From Alicyclobacillus contaminans DSM 17975 (lineage in GTDB: Bacteria; Bacillota; Bacilli; Alicyclobacillales; Alicyclobacillaceae), in contig NZ_AUCA01000003.1 in the NCBI RefSeq assembly GCF_000429525.1, forward strand, positions 1 to 64,000: a DNA stretch of 64,000 nt, written 5' to 3'. Each line of letters begins with the position of its first letter. The first letter of the stretch is position 1. This document shows, one piece after another, positions 8,273 to 16,271 of this stretch. The translations under genes and the position numbers were made by a program. The notes under the pieces were generated by a model that ran no database searches, had not been told where the DNA came from, and was given only the letters and a program-made list of their open reading frames with translations.

Positions 8273-8413
8273 ATGCACAGGAGTCATCCATTGTACGTGG
8301 CGGCCGCCTTGCTCGCCGCCATGGCGATTCAGCTCATTTTAATGTGGCGCTTGCGCCGAGGCGTTCGGCGCAACCCATCGGCGAACTCCCGCCTTCATTC
8401 GGACGATCCCTGA
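8273..8413 (+). CDS. Small single-pass membrane protein (46 aa)
   Basis: Short N-terminus, one hydrophobic helix ('LYVAAALLAAMAIQLILMW') followed by a basic patch (RLRRGVRR), so the C-terminus is probably cytoplasmic. ATG 8273 has AAGGAGGG at 8259-8266 with ideal spacing. A longer in-frame start inside the preceding gene is unlikely. It is the third gene of the DUF2089-YvlB-like operon and may anchor or signal for it (inference). No family recognised. Confidence 0.7.
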   Translation: MHRSHPLYVAAALLAAMAIQLILMWRLRRGVRRNPSANSRLHSDDP

Positions 8414-8434
8414 AGGCGGCCCATCAACGGCGGG

Positions 8435-9592
8435 TCAACGCACGCTGCGGAGCACGGCCAGCAAGCGCTCTATGTCGTCCTCGTGGTTGTAAAAACCGCA
8501 GCTGACACGTATCAGGTTGCGATTGGGAACCGCCTGTACGTGCACCGACCGCTCGTCGGCCGCAGCCACGAACGCCTCCGCTGATGGATGTGGCAGGCGA
8601 AAACTGACAATCCCGGCCCGAGCTTCCCGCGGTGTGACAATCTGGACGTTCGGGAAGTCCAGCAGTTGATCGAACAGGTGCGCGGACAATCCCTGAATGC
8701 GCGTGTACGCGTAATCCCAACCCACGTGCACGCGCAAGAATTTCAGGCTCTCATGGAAGCCAATCCACTGCACTCGGGCGGACGCGGCGTATTCGAACCG
8801 CTGCCCCGTTTCCGCCGCCAGATGATGGCCCAACGCCGTATACGCATGCGGCGACGCTAGGGCCGCAGGGCCGATGAAGGTCGGATCGAGCACCGATTGC
8901 AAGGTTGGAGCGACGTACAGCGCACCCGTTCCGTCCGGGCCGCACAGCCATTTTCGACCGGACACCGCATACAGATCCACTCCGCTCTGCGCCAGTGAGA
9001 ACGGCTCCGCGCCGGCCCCCTGCGCCCCATCCACCAAGCAGTATCCGCCGTGCCGGTGAATGAGCTCGCACAACGTCTCCACCGGTAATCGCTGTCCAGT
9101 GGCTGCCGCCACGTGCGGAATGACGAGCAGACGGGTTCGCGGCGTGAGCAAGCGCTGTACCTGCGTCAGCCACTGGTCTTCAGACGTTGCGACGGGCACT
9201 TTTTGCAACACCACGCCACGGCGCTGTTTCAGGATTTGCAACGGCAGCAGCACCGCCGGATGTTCGAGATCCGTGTACAAAATTTCGTCTCCGGCCCTGA
9301 GCGGCAGCCCCCACAGCGCGATGTTGACGGCGTGGGTGGCGCCGTCCGTCAATGCAAACGCTTCCGGCGGGGCGTCCAGCAACACGGCCAGGTGCTCGCG
9401 CACCTCTGCGCGAATTTGCTGAAAGCGCGTGTCCCAGTCATCGTGCAAGCGCCCCTGTTCCAGCTGCCACCGGAGCTCCTCCTGCATCGCGGACACCGCC
9501 GTGTCCGGCAGCGCGCCAAATTCCCCCGTGTTCAGGTAAGCCACCGTGCGGATGGCCGGAAAGTGCCGGCGCAAATTATCCACGTGAGCCAT
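8435..9592 (-). CDS. PLP-dependent class-V aminotransferase (cysteine desulfurase/epimerase-like)
   Basis: 385 residues of the fold-type I class-V family. Cofactor features: 'LTDGATHAVNIAL' (phosphate loop), 'LVDGAQGAGAEP' (Asp binding the pyridine N) and 'VSGRKWLCGPDGTGALYV' with the Schiff-base lysine. No reactive-Cys loop of the NifS/SufS type was found. The family includes isopenicillin-N-epimerase-like and kynureninase-like proteins, so the substrate is unknown. It lies 7 bp downstream of an SDR gene and is probably co-transcribed. Confidence 0.85.
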   Translation of the reverse strand: MAHVDNLRRHFPAIRTVAYLNTGEFGALPDTAVSAMQEELRWQLEQGRLHDDWDTRFQQIRAEVREHLAVLLDAPPEAFALTDGATHAVNIALWGLPLRAGDEILYTDLEHPAVLLPLQILKQRRGVVLQKVPVATSEDQWLTQVQRLLTPRTRLLVIPHVAAATGQRLPVETLCELIHRHGGYCLVDGAQGAGAEPFSLAQSGVDLYAVSGRKWLCGPDGTGALYVAPTLQSVLDPTFIGPAALASPHAYTALGHHLAAETGQRFEYAASARVQWIGFHESLKFLRVHVGWDYAYTRIQGLSAHLFDQLLDFPNVQIVTPREARAGIVSFRLPHPSAEAFVAAADERSVHVQAVPNRNLIRVSCGFYNHEDDIERLLAVLRSVR

Positions 9593-9598
9593 ACCGTG

Positions 9599-10378
9599 TC
9601 AGCCCCCTCGCTGTCCGTCGTCATCCGACCAATTGGTGCGTAAAATCTCCGCGCCGCCGGTGACTTCCATGATGGTCCCGCTCAATTCGCCGCTGAGCGG
9701 GTGGCACAGAAATGCCACCACGCGACCCACGTCCTCGCCGACGGCGGGGCGGCGCCCGCCCACAGACACCGTCACATCCGATATGCGGGACGTCTTGTGG
9801 ATGCCGCGGATATCGCCCGGACAGACCATGTTCGCGGTGATTCCGTAGTCCCTCTCCTCTTTGGCGATGGTGCGCGTCAACGATGCCAGTGCCGCCTTCG
9901 CCGCGGCGTACTCGCCGCGGTATCGCCACCCCGCAGCCTCTCCGGCTCCGGCGAATCCCACGGTGACGATGCGCCCAAAGCGCCGCCTGCGCATCTCCGG
10001 AACCAGGCAGCGGCAGAGCGTCAGAAAGTTGGTTACATTTCCGTGCACCATCTCCCGCCAGTGATCCGGCGTACTGTCCGCGACCCGCACGTGTTCAAAG
10101 ATAAAGGGCCCAAAATTGTGAACCAGCGCGTCCACCCGCGAAAACGACCGCATGCATCCATCCGCCGCGGCTTGGACGGCCTCCATGTCCAACAGATCGA
10201 CCTGCCAAGGGACGGCGGTTCTCCCCAAGGACGCGGCGTACTCCACCAGCTCCCGTGCCCGTACGCCGCTCGTTCGATAGGTGAAAAACACATCCCATTC
10301 CGCTTCCAACAGCGCCCGGACCATCGCCAGCCCAAGCCCGGAAGCGCCACTGGTCACAAATGCGACGCGGTCAGCCAT
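9599..10378 (-). CDS. SDR oxidoreductase, YtkK-like subgroup lacking the usual catalytic Ser
   Basis: Rossmann short-chain dehydrogenase, 259 residues. Cofactor loop 'TSGASGLGLAM' and active-site 'YAAAKAAL' (Tyr-x3-Lys) are present, with 'YGITANMVCPGDI' after it. In the strand that normally carries the catalytic serine the sequence is 'IVTVGFAGAGEAAGWRYRG', with no serine. This pattern resembles B. subtilis YtkK-type proteins, so it is more likely a subgroup trait than damage. ATG 10378 has GGAGAG; the longer ATG at 10405 is less likely. It precedes the aminotransferase gene by 7 bp. Confidence 0.8.
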   Translation of the reverse strand: MADRVAFVTSGASGLGLAMVRALLEAEWDVFFTYRTSGVRARELVEYAASLGRTAVPWQVDLLDMEAVQAAADGCMRSFSRVDALVHNFGPFIFEHVRVADSTPDHWREMVHGNVTNFLTLCRCLVPEMRRRRFGRIVTVGFAGAGEAAGWRYRGEYAAAKAALASLTRTIAKEERDYGITANMVCPGDIRGIHKTSRISDVTVSVGGRRPAVGEDVGRVVAFLCHPLSGELSGTIMEVTGGAEILRTNWSDDDGQRGG

Positions 10379-10409
10379 GTCGTCTCTCCTTCCGTCACCC
10401 TTCATCCTA

Positions 10410-10670
10410 TCACAGGTCGGCGGGCACCTGGCCGCGAATTCTCACGCAGGCAATCTCCAACACCCGTCCGGATGACGCGTTCACCCACTGTTGCGTGATC
10501 ATTTCTGCCTCGATTCCCGACAGTCCTGCCTCCGCGAACCAGCGATGGACCTGCGAGAGGTCTGGCAGATTGTGCTGGGGAACGCCGTGCCCTCACATCC
10601 GCGCCAACTCGGGGAGCGGGTAGAACCACTCGTGGAAAAATGGCTGATGGAATTGAAACGCCAACGACTG
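10410..10670 (-). pseudogene. Possible C-terminal remnant of a methyltransferase-like gene
   Basis: Reading the minus strand gives protein-like sequence 'FHQPFFHEWFYPLPELARM', then a TGA at 10593-10595, then in the same frame 'HNLPDLSQVHRWFAEAG' and 'VLEIACVRI' to a stop at 10410. The second part looks like the end of a class-I methyltransferase (helix, then 'AGLSGIEAE', then a final strand), but no SAM motif is present. It lies 32 bp upstream of the SDR gene. The overlapping plus-strand frame is also open, so coding on either strand is uncertain. Confidence 0.25.
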
Positions 10671-10781
10671 AAGACAGCGACCGTGTCCCCCGCGCGCGAC
10701 CTGTTGTCTTCGTGCACGTCCTCCCCTATGATGAAACTGAGCAGCGTGACAAGGATTCCATCCATTCAGGGGAGGCTTCCG

Positions 10782-11096
10782 ATGCATTTCGCCTACGACG
10801 AGCGTCTCGGCATCCGCACACCGCGCCAAGCCGAAGACTTCGCGGATCTCTCGCACGAGGTGCAAGTTCAGCTCCTCGCGGAGTGGGAAGCCATTCGAGC
10901 CGCCATACCCGATCAAATCCATCATTTCGAGACGAGGATTCAAGCGCTGTTGGACGCCATTCACGAAGAGGAAGACTGGGATTTGATTGCCGCGCACTTC
11001 GACCGGATCACCGATTACGCCAGTCGCATCCACGACCTGAATCTGTGGTCGCGCGTCCACCCATCCGTCCTTCTGCCGGACGCCGAGGACCCATGA
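10782..11096 (+). CDS. Hypothetical protein, 104 aa
   Basis: Acidic, mostly helical cytoplasmic protein without recognised domain ('EVQVQLLAEWEAIRAAIPDQ', 'ALLDAIHEEEDWDLIAAHFD'). ATG 10782 has GGGGAGG at 10770-10775 at good spacing. An in-frame extension to 10491 lacks a ribosome site and is probably not coding. It sits alone between the minus-strand SDR and cyclophilin genes. Confidence 0.6.
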   Translation: MHFAYDERLGIRTPRQAEDFADLSHEVQVQLLAEWEAIRAAIPDQIHHFETRIQALLDAIHEEEDWDLIAAHFDRITDYASRIHDLNLWSRVHPSVLLPDAEDP

Positions 11097-11120
11097 GGCC
11101 TCGGCTGCGCCCGACTCTGG

Positions 11121-11663
11121 TCACACCGCCCGCTCGACAATTTCCACCGATTCCATGCGCACCTCTTCGGTGGGACGGCTGACCTCTCCGGACGCCGAGC
11201 GTGTGACCGGGGTGGCCGCAATCTGTCGGACGGTATCCATGCCTGATTTCACGCGGCCGAACACCGTGTAGTTCGGATATTGATTGAGGTGCTGACACTG
11301 GTTGCCCGTGCAGATGAAAAATTGACTGCCGTTGGTGTCGGGCCCCGCATTGGCCATCGCCACCACGCCCGGTTCATACGGGAGTGCCGGTGGAAGTTCA
11401 TCCGCGAACCGATATCCCGGTCCCCCCATCCCCGTGCCGGTGGGGTCCCCGGTCTGAATCATGAATTCGCGAATGATGCGGTGAAACACCACCCCGTCAA
11501 AATATCCTTCCTTCGCGAGAAAGACGAAGTTGTTCACCGTCCGCGGCGCCTGCTGGCTCAGCAATTCAATGGTAAAATCGCCCTTGTTGGTGTGAACGAC
11601 TGCTTCGTACGCAATGCCTTCCTGCAGCTGCATGGCCGGCGGTTGCGCGTATTGTTTCCTCAC
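11121..11663 (-). CDS. ppiB: Peptidyl-prolyl cis-trans isomerase, cyclophilin type
   Basis: Accelerates proline isomerisation during protein folding. Cyclophilin hallmarks are clear: 'TVNNFVFLAKEGYFDGVVFHRII' with the catalytic Arg in 'FHRI', 'MIQTGDPTGTGMGGPGY', and 'NGSQFFICT'. 180 residues, no signal peptide, so cytoplasmic. The start is GTG 11663, with GGAAGGAGAG upstream; the longer frame upstream is non-homologous. Confidence 0.93.
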   Translation of the reverse strand: MRKQYAQPPAMQLQEGIAYEAVVHTNKGDFTIELLSQQAPRTVNNFVFLAKEGYFDGVVFHRIIREFMIQTGDPTGTGMGGPGYRFADELPPALPYEPGVVAMANAGPDTNGSQFFICTGNQCQHLNQYPNYTVFGRVKSGMDTVRQIAATPVTRSASGEVSRPTEEVRMESVEIVERAV

Positions 11664-11838
11664 CGAGCCTCTCTCCTTCCTCTCGAATGTCGGTGGCCGT
11701 CTGCGCGTATGCGCTCGCCACGACGCCTGCCGCATGTTACCATACATCTCCCGCAAACTCAAAGTGCCGAAGGCGCCAAGTATCGAAATTGCAACAGTGT
11801 TCGCAATCCCTTTACAATGGACTTGGAGGTGGATTCAC

Positions 11839-12804
11839 ATGGAATATCGCCGATTGGGCAAGAGTGGCTTGCGCGTCTCCGAGATCGCGCTCGGCAGCTG
11901 GCTGACTTATGGAACCGTCACGGAGCGGGAGCAGTCCATCGCCTGCGTGAAGCAGGCGTATGAACTGGGCATCAACCACTTCGACTGCGCCAACGTGTAC
12001 GGTGCTGAACCGCACGCGGCAGAGAAAGTGCTGGGCGAAGCGCTGGCGCCATATCCGCGCGAGAGTTATGTGCTGACTACGAAGGCGTTCTGGCCGGTGG
12101 GCGATGGCCCCAACGACCGCGGACTCAGCCGCAAGCACATCGTGCAGGAAGTGGAGAAGAGTTTGCGAGCGCTGAACGTCGAGTACGTGGATATCTTCTA
12201 TTGCCACCGGTTCGATCCGGACACCGATCTGGAGGAAACGCTCCGGGCGATAGATGATTTGATCACACAGGGTAAAATTCTGTACGCTGGGCTGAGCGAA
12301 TGGCCGGCCGACGCCATCGCGGAAGGCGTGCGGCTGCAGCGCGAGCTCGGTTTGCATAAATTTGCCGCGAGCCAGCCGGTCTACAATATGTTCAACCGAT
12401 ACATCGAATCCGCCGTCATCCCGATTTGCGACCGCGCCGGCATCGGCCAGGTGGTCTTCTCACCGCTCGCGCAAGGCGTGCTGACCGGAAAGTACAAGAA
12501 GGGACAACCGGCTCCGGCCGGATCGCGCGCGGCCACACCGCAAGTCAACCGATTTGTTGAGCGGTTCCTGAAAGACGACTACCTGGACAAGGTGGACGCC
12601 CTGCAGCGGATTGCACAGAATGTCGGCATTTCGTTACCGCAACTGGCCTTGGCGTGGGTCCTGCGGCTGCCCAGTGTCAGCAGCGCGCTGATTGGAGCCA
12701 GTCGGCCGGAGCAGGTGGTGGAAAACGCCAAGGCGTCCGGCGTACGGTTGGACGACTCGACACTCGACGCCATCGAAGAGATATTGACGGGAACCCCCGC
12801 CTAA
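11839..12804 (+). CDS. Aldo/keto reductase (voltage-channel beta-subunit-like group)
   Basis: NADPH-dependent carbonyl reductase of 321 residues. Catalytic tetrad positions are visible: Asp in 'HFDCANVYG' with its Tyr, Lys in 'LTTKAFWP' and His in 'FYCHRFDP'. The cofactor end is 'SSALIGASRPEQVVENAKA'. The N-terminus 'MEYRRLGKSGLRVSEIALGSW' fits the channel-beta/YghZ-like group. ATG 11839 has TGGAGGTGG. Physiological substrate unknown. An inverted repeat follows the stop. Confidence 0.9.
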   Translation: MEYRRLGKSGLRVSEIALGSWLTYGTVTEREQSIACVKQAYELGINHFDCANVYGAEPHAAEKVLGEALAPYPRESYVLTTKAFWPVGDGPNDRGLSRKHIVQEVEKSLRALNVEYVDIFYCHRFDPDTDLEETLRAIDDLITQGKILYAGLSEWPADAIAEGVRLQRELGLHKFAASQPVYNMFNRYIESAVIPICDRAGIGQVVFSPLAQGVLTGKYKKGQPAPAGSRAATPQVNRFVERFLKDDYLDKVDALQRIAQNVGISLPQLALAWVLRLPSVSSALIGASRPEQVVENAKASGVRLDDSTLDAIEEILTGTPA

Positions 12805-12817
12805 ACCAGGTGTAAAC

Positions 12818-12853
12818 AACGAGGGAGAAACGCGCGCCGCGTTCTCCCTCGTT
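12818..12853 (+). terminator. 12-bp perfect hairpin between the aldo/keto reductase gene and moeA
   Basis: AACGAGGGAGAA (12818-12829) and TTCTCCCTCGTT (12842-12853) form a perfect stem with a GC-rich loop. No T-run follows, and the moeA ribosome site (AAGGAGAG) begins about 8 bp downstream, so it could be a terminator or a structure in the moeA leader. Confidence 0.5.
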
Positions 12854-12873
12854 GCGCCGAAAGGAGAGACGCT

Positions 12874-14082
12874 GTGTTGCCCACATCACTCTGGCCGCTC
12901 GACGAGGCCATTCAGCGGGTGCATGCGCTCGGCCGACCATCCGGCACCGAGCGGATTTTGGTTCGCGCTGCCCTCGGCAGAACGCTCGCGGACTCGGTAC
13001 ACGCGGCCGTCGCCATTCCCCCGTTCCCACGAGCCATGATGGACGGATACGCGGTACGAGCCGCCGACACAACGAGCCCGCGGCCACTGGCGGTGGTGGA
13101 CACGCTGGCTGCGGGAGCGTGGAGTACAACCCGTGTAGGTCAGGGGGAAGCCGTCCGCATCATGACCGGCGCGCCAGTGCCGGAAGGAGCGGATGCCGTC
13201 GTCCGCTTCGAGTGGTGCGACGCGTCCGACGGCAAGCACGTGACGGTGAGACGGCCCGTCGCGCCGGGGGAATCCATCCAGCCCCGCGGCGAGGACTGCG
13301 AGGTCGGCAGCCATCTGCTGCCCGCCGGCACCTTGCTTCGCCATGCCGAAGTGGCGCTGCTCTGCGCTGCGGGCGTCGCCGAAGTGGACGTGTTCACCAC
13401 ACCGAAGGTCGCCGTCGTGGTCACCGGCAGCGAATTGGTCCCGCAGCCATCCACGCCGCTCGGTAAAGGCCAGATCTACGCATGCAACGACCTGTTGGTG
13501 GCCGCTATGGTGGAGTCCTGCGGCGCCGTGGTGGCGGCCGTCGAATACGTTGCCGACCAGCTCGAGTCGGTTCAGGCGGCGATTCGCCGCGCTGCCGAAA
13601 CGGCGGACTGCGTCATCACCACCGGCGGCGCTTCCGTCGGCGACTTTGACTGCGTTCCACAGGCGCTGCGCCAACTCGGCGCGACCGTGCACATGGAAAA
13701 AGTATGGATGCGGCCCGGAACGCCGTTTGTGGCTGCGTCGCTTGGGAACACCCCCGTGTTTGGGCTGTCGGGCAATCCGGCCGCGTGCAGCATCCAAGCG
13801 GAAGTGTTGGTGAGGGCCTTTTTCGACGGCTGCTGTGGGAGAGCCCCCAATCCGTTCCCGTGGACGGGGATTTTGAAGGACGACATCGTCCTCTCCCCCG
13901 TGAAACACACGCGCGTGTTGCGAGCCCGGGCCCTATCCGCGAACGGCCAGCTGCTCGTGGATGCGTCCCTGGCGCAGAGCCCGGGTGTCCTGCGAAGCCT
14001 GGTGTCGGCCAACTGCCTCATCCGCGTACCTGGCGGAGGTGCAGAGCGGGGCAGCGAAGTGCCGTTGCGCTGGCTTTGGTGA
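12874..14082 (+). CDS. moeA: Molybdopterin molybdenumtransferase
   Basis: Inserts molybdate into adenylylated molybdopterin. MoeA signatures in order: 'FPRAMMDGYAVRA', 'IMTGAPVPEGADAVVRFE', the MoCF-biosynthesis core 'VITTGGASVGDFD', 'KVWMRPGTPFVAA' and 'FGLSGNPAA'. The C-terminal domain ends in 'EVPLRWLW'. 402 residues is the usual length. GTG 12874 has AAGGAGAG upstream. No other moa/mob genes are in the window, so it is separated from the rest of the pathway. Confidence 0.94.
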   Translation: MLPTSLWPLDEAIQRVHALGRPSGTERILVRAALGRTLADSVHAAVAIPPFPRAMMDGYAVRAADTTSPRPLAVVDTLAAGAWSTTRVGQGEAVRIMTGAPVPEGADAVVRFEWCDASDGKHVTVRRPVAPGESIQPRGEDCEVGSHLLPAGTLLRHAEVALLCAAGVAEVDVFTTPKVAVVVTGSELVPQPSTPLGKGQIYACNDLLVAAMVESCGAVVAAVEYVADQLESVQAAIRRAAETADCVITTGGASVGDFDCVPQALRQLGATVHMEKVWMRPGTPFVAASLGNTPVFGLSGNPAACSIQAEVLVRAFFDGCCGRAPNPFPWTGILKDDIVLSPVKHTRVLRARALSANGQLLVDASLAQSPGVLRSLVSANCLIRVPGGGAERGSEVPLRWLW

Positions 14083-14100
14083 AGTTCGCACACGGCGTCC

Positions 14101-15327
14101 TCACGTATTCAACACGTCGCGATGGCGGAACTGCAGTATCGCCACCGCCAACGCCAAGACCGCCCATACGCCGAGCACGAGGAGGCCCGTGGCGAGACCC
14201 ACCGGTTGCCACAGCGCATTCGACAAGTCGCCATTCCAGTTGTCCATGAGGTTGAGATGGGTCGGAAACAGCCATGCCACCCATCGCTCGTGCTGCGCCA
14301 TCTGCATCACAATGAATCCAACGACAATGGAACCCATGGCTGCCGCCGTACTCACCATGGCCGAACGGAAGAGCGTGGAGCACAGCATGGCGATGGTGGC
14401 AACAACCATCATCGCGAGGGCGGTGTACAGAAAGCCAAAGCCAACAAATTGCCAGGCCGGCAGCACCTGCGCGTGTTCATAGTGCGGAATGGTCAGGGTC
14501 CCAGGTGATCCCACACCTTCCATCGGCGGCATGGTGACTGCGGTGTAGTACACATTCGTGAGTATCGGTTGGGCGGCGCCGCGGACGCCCATGATGGAAA
14601 ACCCGATCAGCAGCAGAGCGACACACAGCAGCAGCGTCCAGCCCGCGCTCGCGACCAGGCTCACCAGCCACTTGCCCACCCAGATGTTCACCCGCGACAC
14701 CGAACGAATGAGCAACAATTTAATGGTCCCGTCGGTGGCTTCGCCGGACACCATGTCAGCCACCAGCACAATGACCAGCAACGGCAAGAAAATCCGCGCC
14801 CCCACATTCATGAATTGAATCACCTGTTGAAAAACGTTCACCGTTGGCCAGGTCAGCGGCTTCACGTTGTGATCCAATGCGTACCGATCCTGCATCAAAT
14901 TCGCGCGGGCGCCTTCCACCTGTACCACATCCTCCGGCTTGGTCGAAGACTGCAATTGGCGGATGGTCGCCTCATCCACCGAAATCTGGCGCTGCAGCTC
15001 GGTTTTCCAGCCGTCTCCCTGAGCCTGTTGATTCTGGTTCAACTGGTCCTCCACCGCAGCCAATTTCTGCTTTTGCTGCGTCAACTGCATGTCCCGGTCT
15101 TTCGACGACGGCTGCTGTTGGAGCTCGGCAATCTGCTGCTTCAGTTCTGCCTCCTGAGACTGCAGTTGGCTGGTGGGATTATAACGCAGGTCATCGTGGT
15201 ACCTGTGATACGCAACCAACCCGAACAACGCCACCACAAACAGGCTAAGCACGGTCGTCACCAGAAAGCGCCGCCGCCGCACCAGCTTCATCCACTCGTT
15301 CACAAACACCGCAGCCAATTCACGCAT
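14101..15327 (-). CDS. ABC-2 type transporter permease with an extracytoplasmic coiled coil
   Basis: About 408 residues. TM1 (about 20-41) is followed by a Gln-rich coiled coil (about 52-125, 'SQEAELKQQIAELQQQ', 'QQKQKLAAVEDQLNQNQQ') and then a cluster of five or so membrane helices from about 165 onward, ending in a short basic tail. This layout is common in ABC-2 permeases of natB/YtrC type. ATG 15327 is preferred over GTG 15336 because AGGAGG lies at the correct distance. It overlaps the upstream ATPase by 8 bp. Substrate unknown; export or bacitracin/envelope-type functions are typical. Confidence 0.82.
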   Translation of the reverse strand: MRELAAVFVNEWMKLVRRRRFLVTTVLSLFVVALFGLVAYHRYHDDLRYNPTSQLQSQEAELKQQIAELQQQPSSKDRDMQLTQQKQKLAAVEDQLNQNQQAQGDGWKTELQRQISVDEATIRQLQSSTKPEDVVQVEGARANLMQDRYALDHNVKPLTWPTVNVFQQVIQFMNVGARIFLPLLVIVLVADMVSGEATDGTIKLLLIRSVSRVNIWVGKWLVSLVASAGWTLLLCVALLLIGFSIMGVRGAAQPILTNVYYTAVTMPPMEGVGSPGTLTIPHYEHAQVLPAWQFVGFGFLYTALAMMVVATIAMLCSTLFRSAMVSTAAAMGSIVVGFIVMQMAQHERWVAWLFPTHLNLMDNWNGDLSNALWQPVGLATGLLVLGVWAVLALAVAILQFRHRDVLNT

Positions 15328-16270
15328 GATGTCCACCTCCTGCGGCGATTTCCGTCCAGGATTCCACCGACTTGCCCTCCGTCAGTGCGAGGAACGTGTC
15401 CTCCAGCGACTCCTGCTCGCGCTCCACCGCGTACACATCCACCTCGGCCTTCACCAACGCCCGCACCGCTGCGGCCACCGCGACATCCTCCGCCGCCGGC
15501 AGCGAGATCCCTTCCGGGTGCGGGTGCACCGTGTAGCCCGCCGCCACCAGCGCTTGGTGCGCGGCGTCTGGATGATTCACCCGAATGAAGGCAGATTTGT
15601 TCGCTCCCCCGACCAAGTCCGCCATCGGTTGCTCGGTCACCATGCGACCGGCCTTGATGATCCCGACGCGATCGCACATCAGCTCCAATTCGCTCAACAG
15701 ATGGCTGGACACAAACACCGCCATCCCTTCTCCCGCCAAGCGCCGCATCAGTTCGCGGAACTCGCGAATACCGGCCGGATCGAGCCCGTTGGTCGGTTCA
15801 TCCAGCACCAGCAGTTTCGGCCGCGCCAGCAACGCCTGCGCGACGCCCAAGCGCTGGCGCATGCCGAGGGAATAGCGCTTCACTTTGTCATCCAATCGAT
15901 CCCCAAGGCCAACGATGGCATTCACCTCGTCGACGCGTTGGGCGATGTCGCGAAGGCCGGCCAGGCGCGCATAGTGCACAAGATTTTGACGCCCCGTCAG
16001 ATACCGGTAGGTCTCCGGATTTTCCACAATCGCGCCGACCTGCGCCAGTGCCTTCGCACGCTCGCGTTGGACGTCGTACCCGTCAATGCGGATAATCCCT
16101 GCGCTTGGACGGATCAGACCGACAATCATCCGGATGGTTGTGGTTTTGCCGGCTCCGTTCGGGCCAAGGAACCCGTACACCTCTCCGGCCTCGACGTTCA
16201 TGGTCAAGCCTTCCACAAGTTTCTTGCCTCCGATGGACTTTGCAACCCCCTCCAAGGTGAGGACGGACAT
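15320..16270 (-). CDS. ABC transporter ATP-binding protein (partner of the coiled-coil permease)
   Basis: 316 residues. Walker A 'GPNGAGKTTT', Q-loop region 'VGAIVENPETY', signature 'YSLGMRQRLG', Walker B 'LLVLDEPTNGLDPAG' and H-loop 'VFVSSHLLSE' are all intact, followed by a ~90-residue C-terminal domain typical of ABC-2 exporters. ATG 16270 has GGAGGT and overlaps the end of the previous permease gene (TCATGAGATG region). It pairs with the permease that follows. Confidence 0.93.
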   Translation of the reverse strand: MSVLTLEGVAKSIGGKKLVEGLTMNVEAGEVYGFLGPNGAGKTTTIRMIVGLIRPSAGIIRIDGYDVQRERAKALAQVGAIVENPETYRYLTGRQNLVHYARLAGLRDIAQRVDEVNAIVGLGDRLDDKVKRYSLGMRQRLGVAQALLARPKLLVLDEPTNGLDPAGIREFRELMRRLAGEGMAVFVSSHLLSELELMCDRVGIIKAGRMVTEQPMADLVGGANKSAFIRVNHPDAAHQALVAAGYTVHPHPEGISLPAAEDVAVAAAVRALVKAEVDVYAVEREQESLEDTFLALTEGKSVESWTEIAAGGGHHA

Positions 16271-16271
16271 C

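Noticed and set aside
10491-10781. In-frame upstream extension of the 104-residue gene
   Set aside because: ATG 10782 has a far better ribosome site, and the extension (MRDHFCLDSRQ...) lacks one and includes a low-complexity stretch; the opposite strand also reads as protein.
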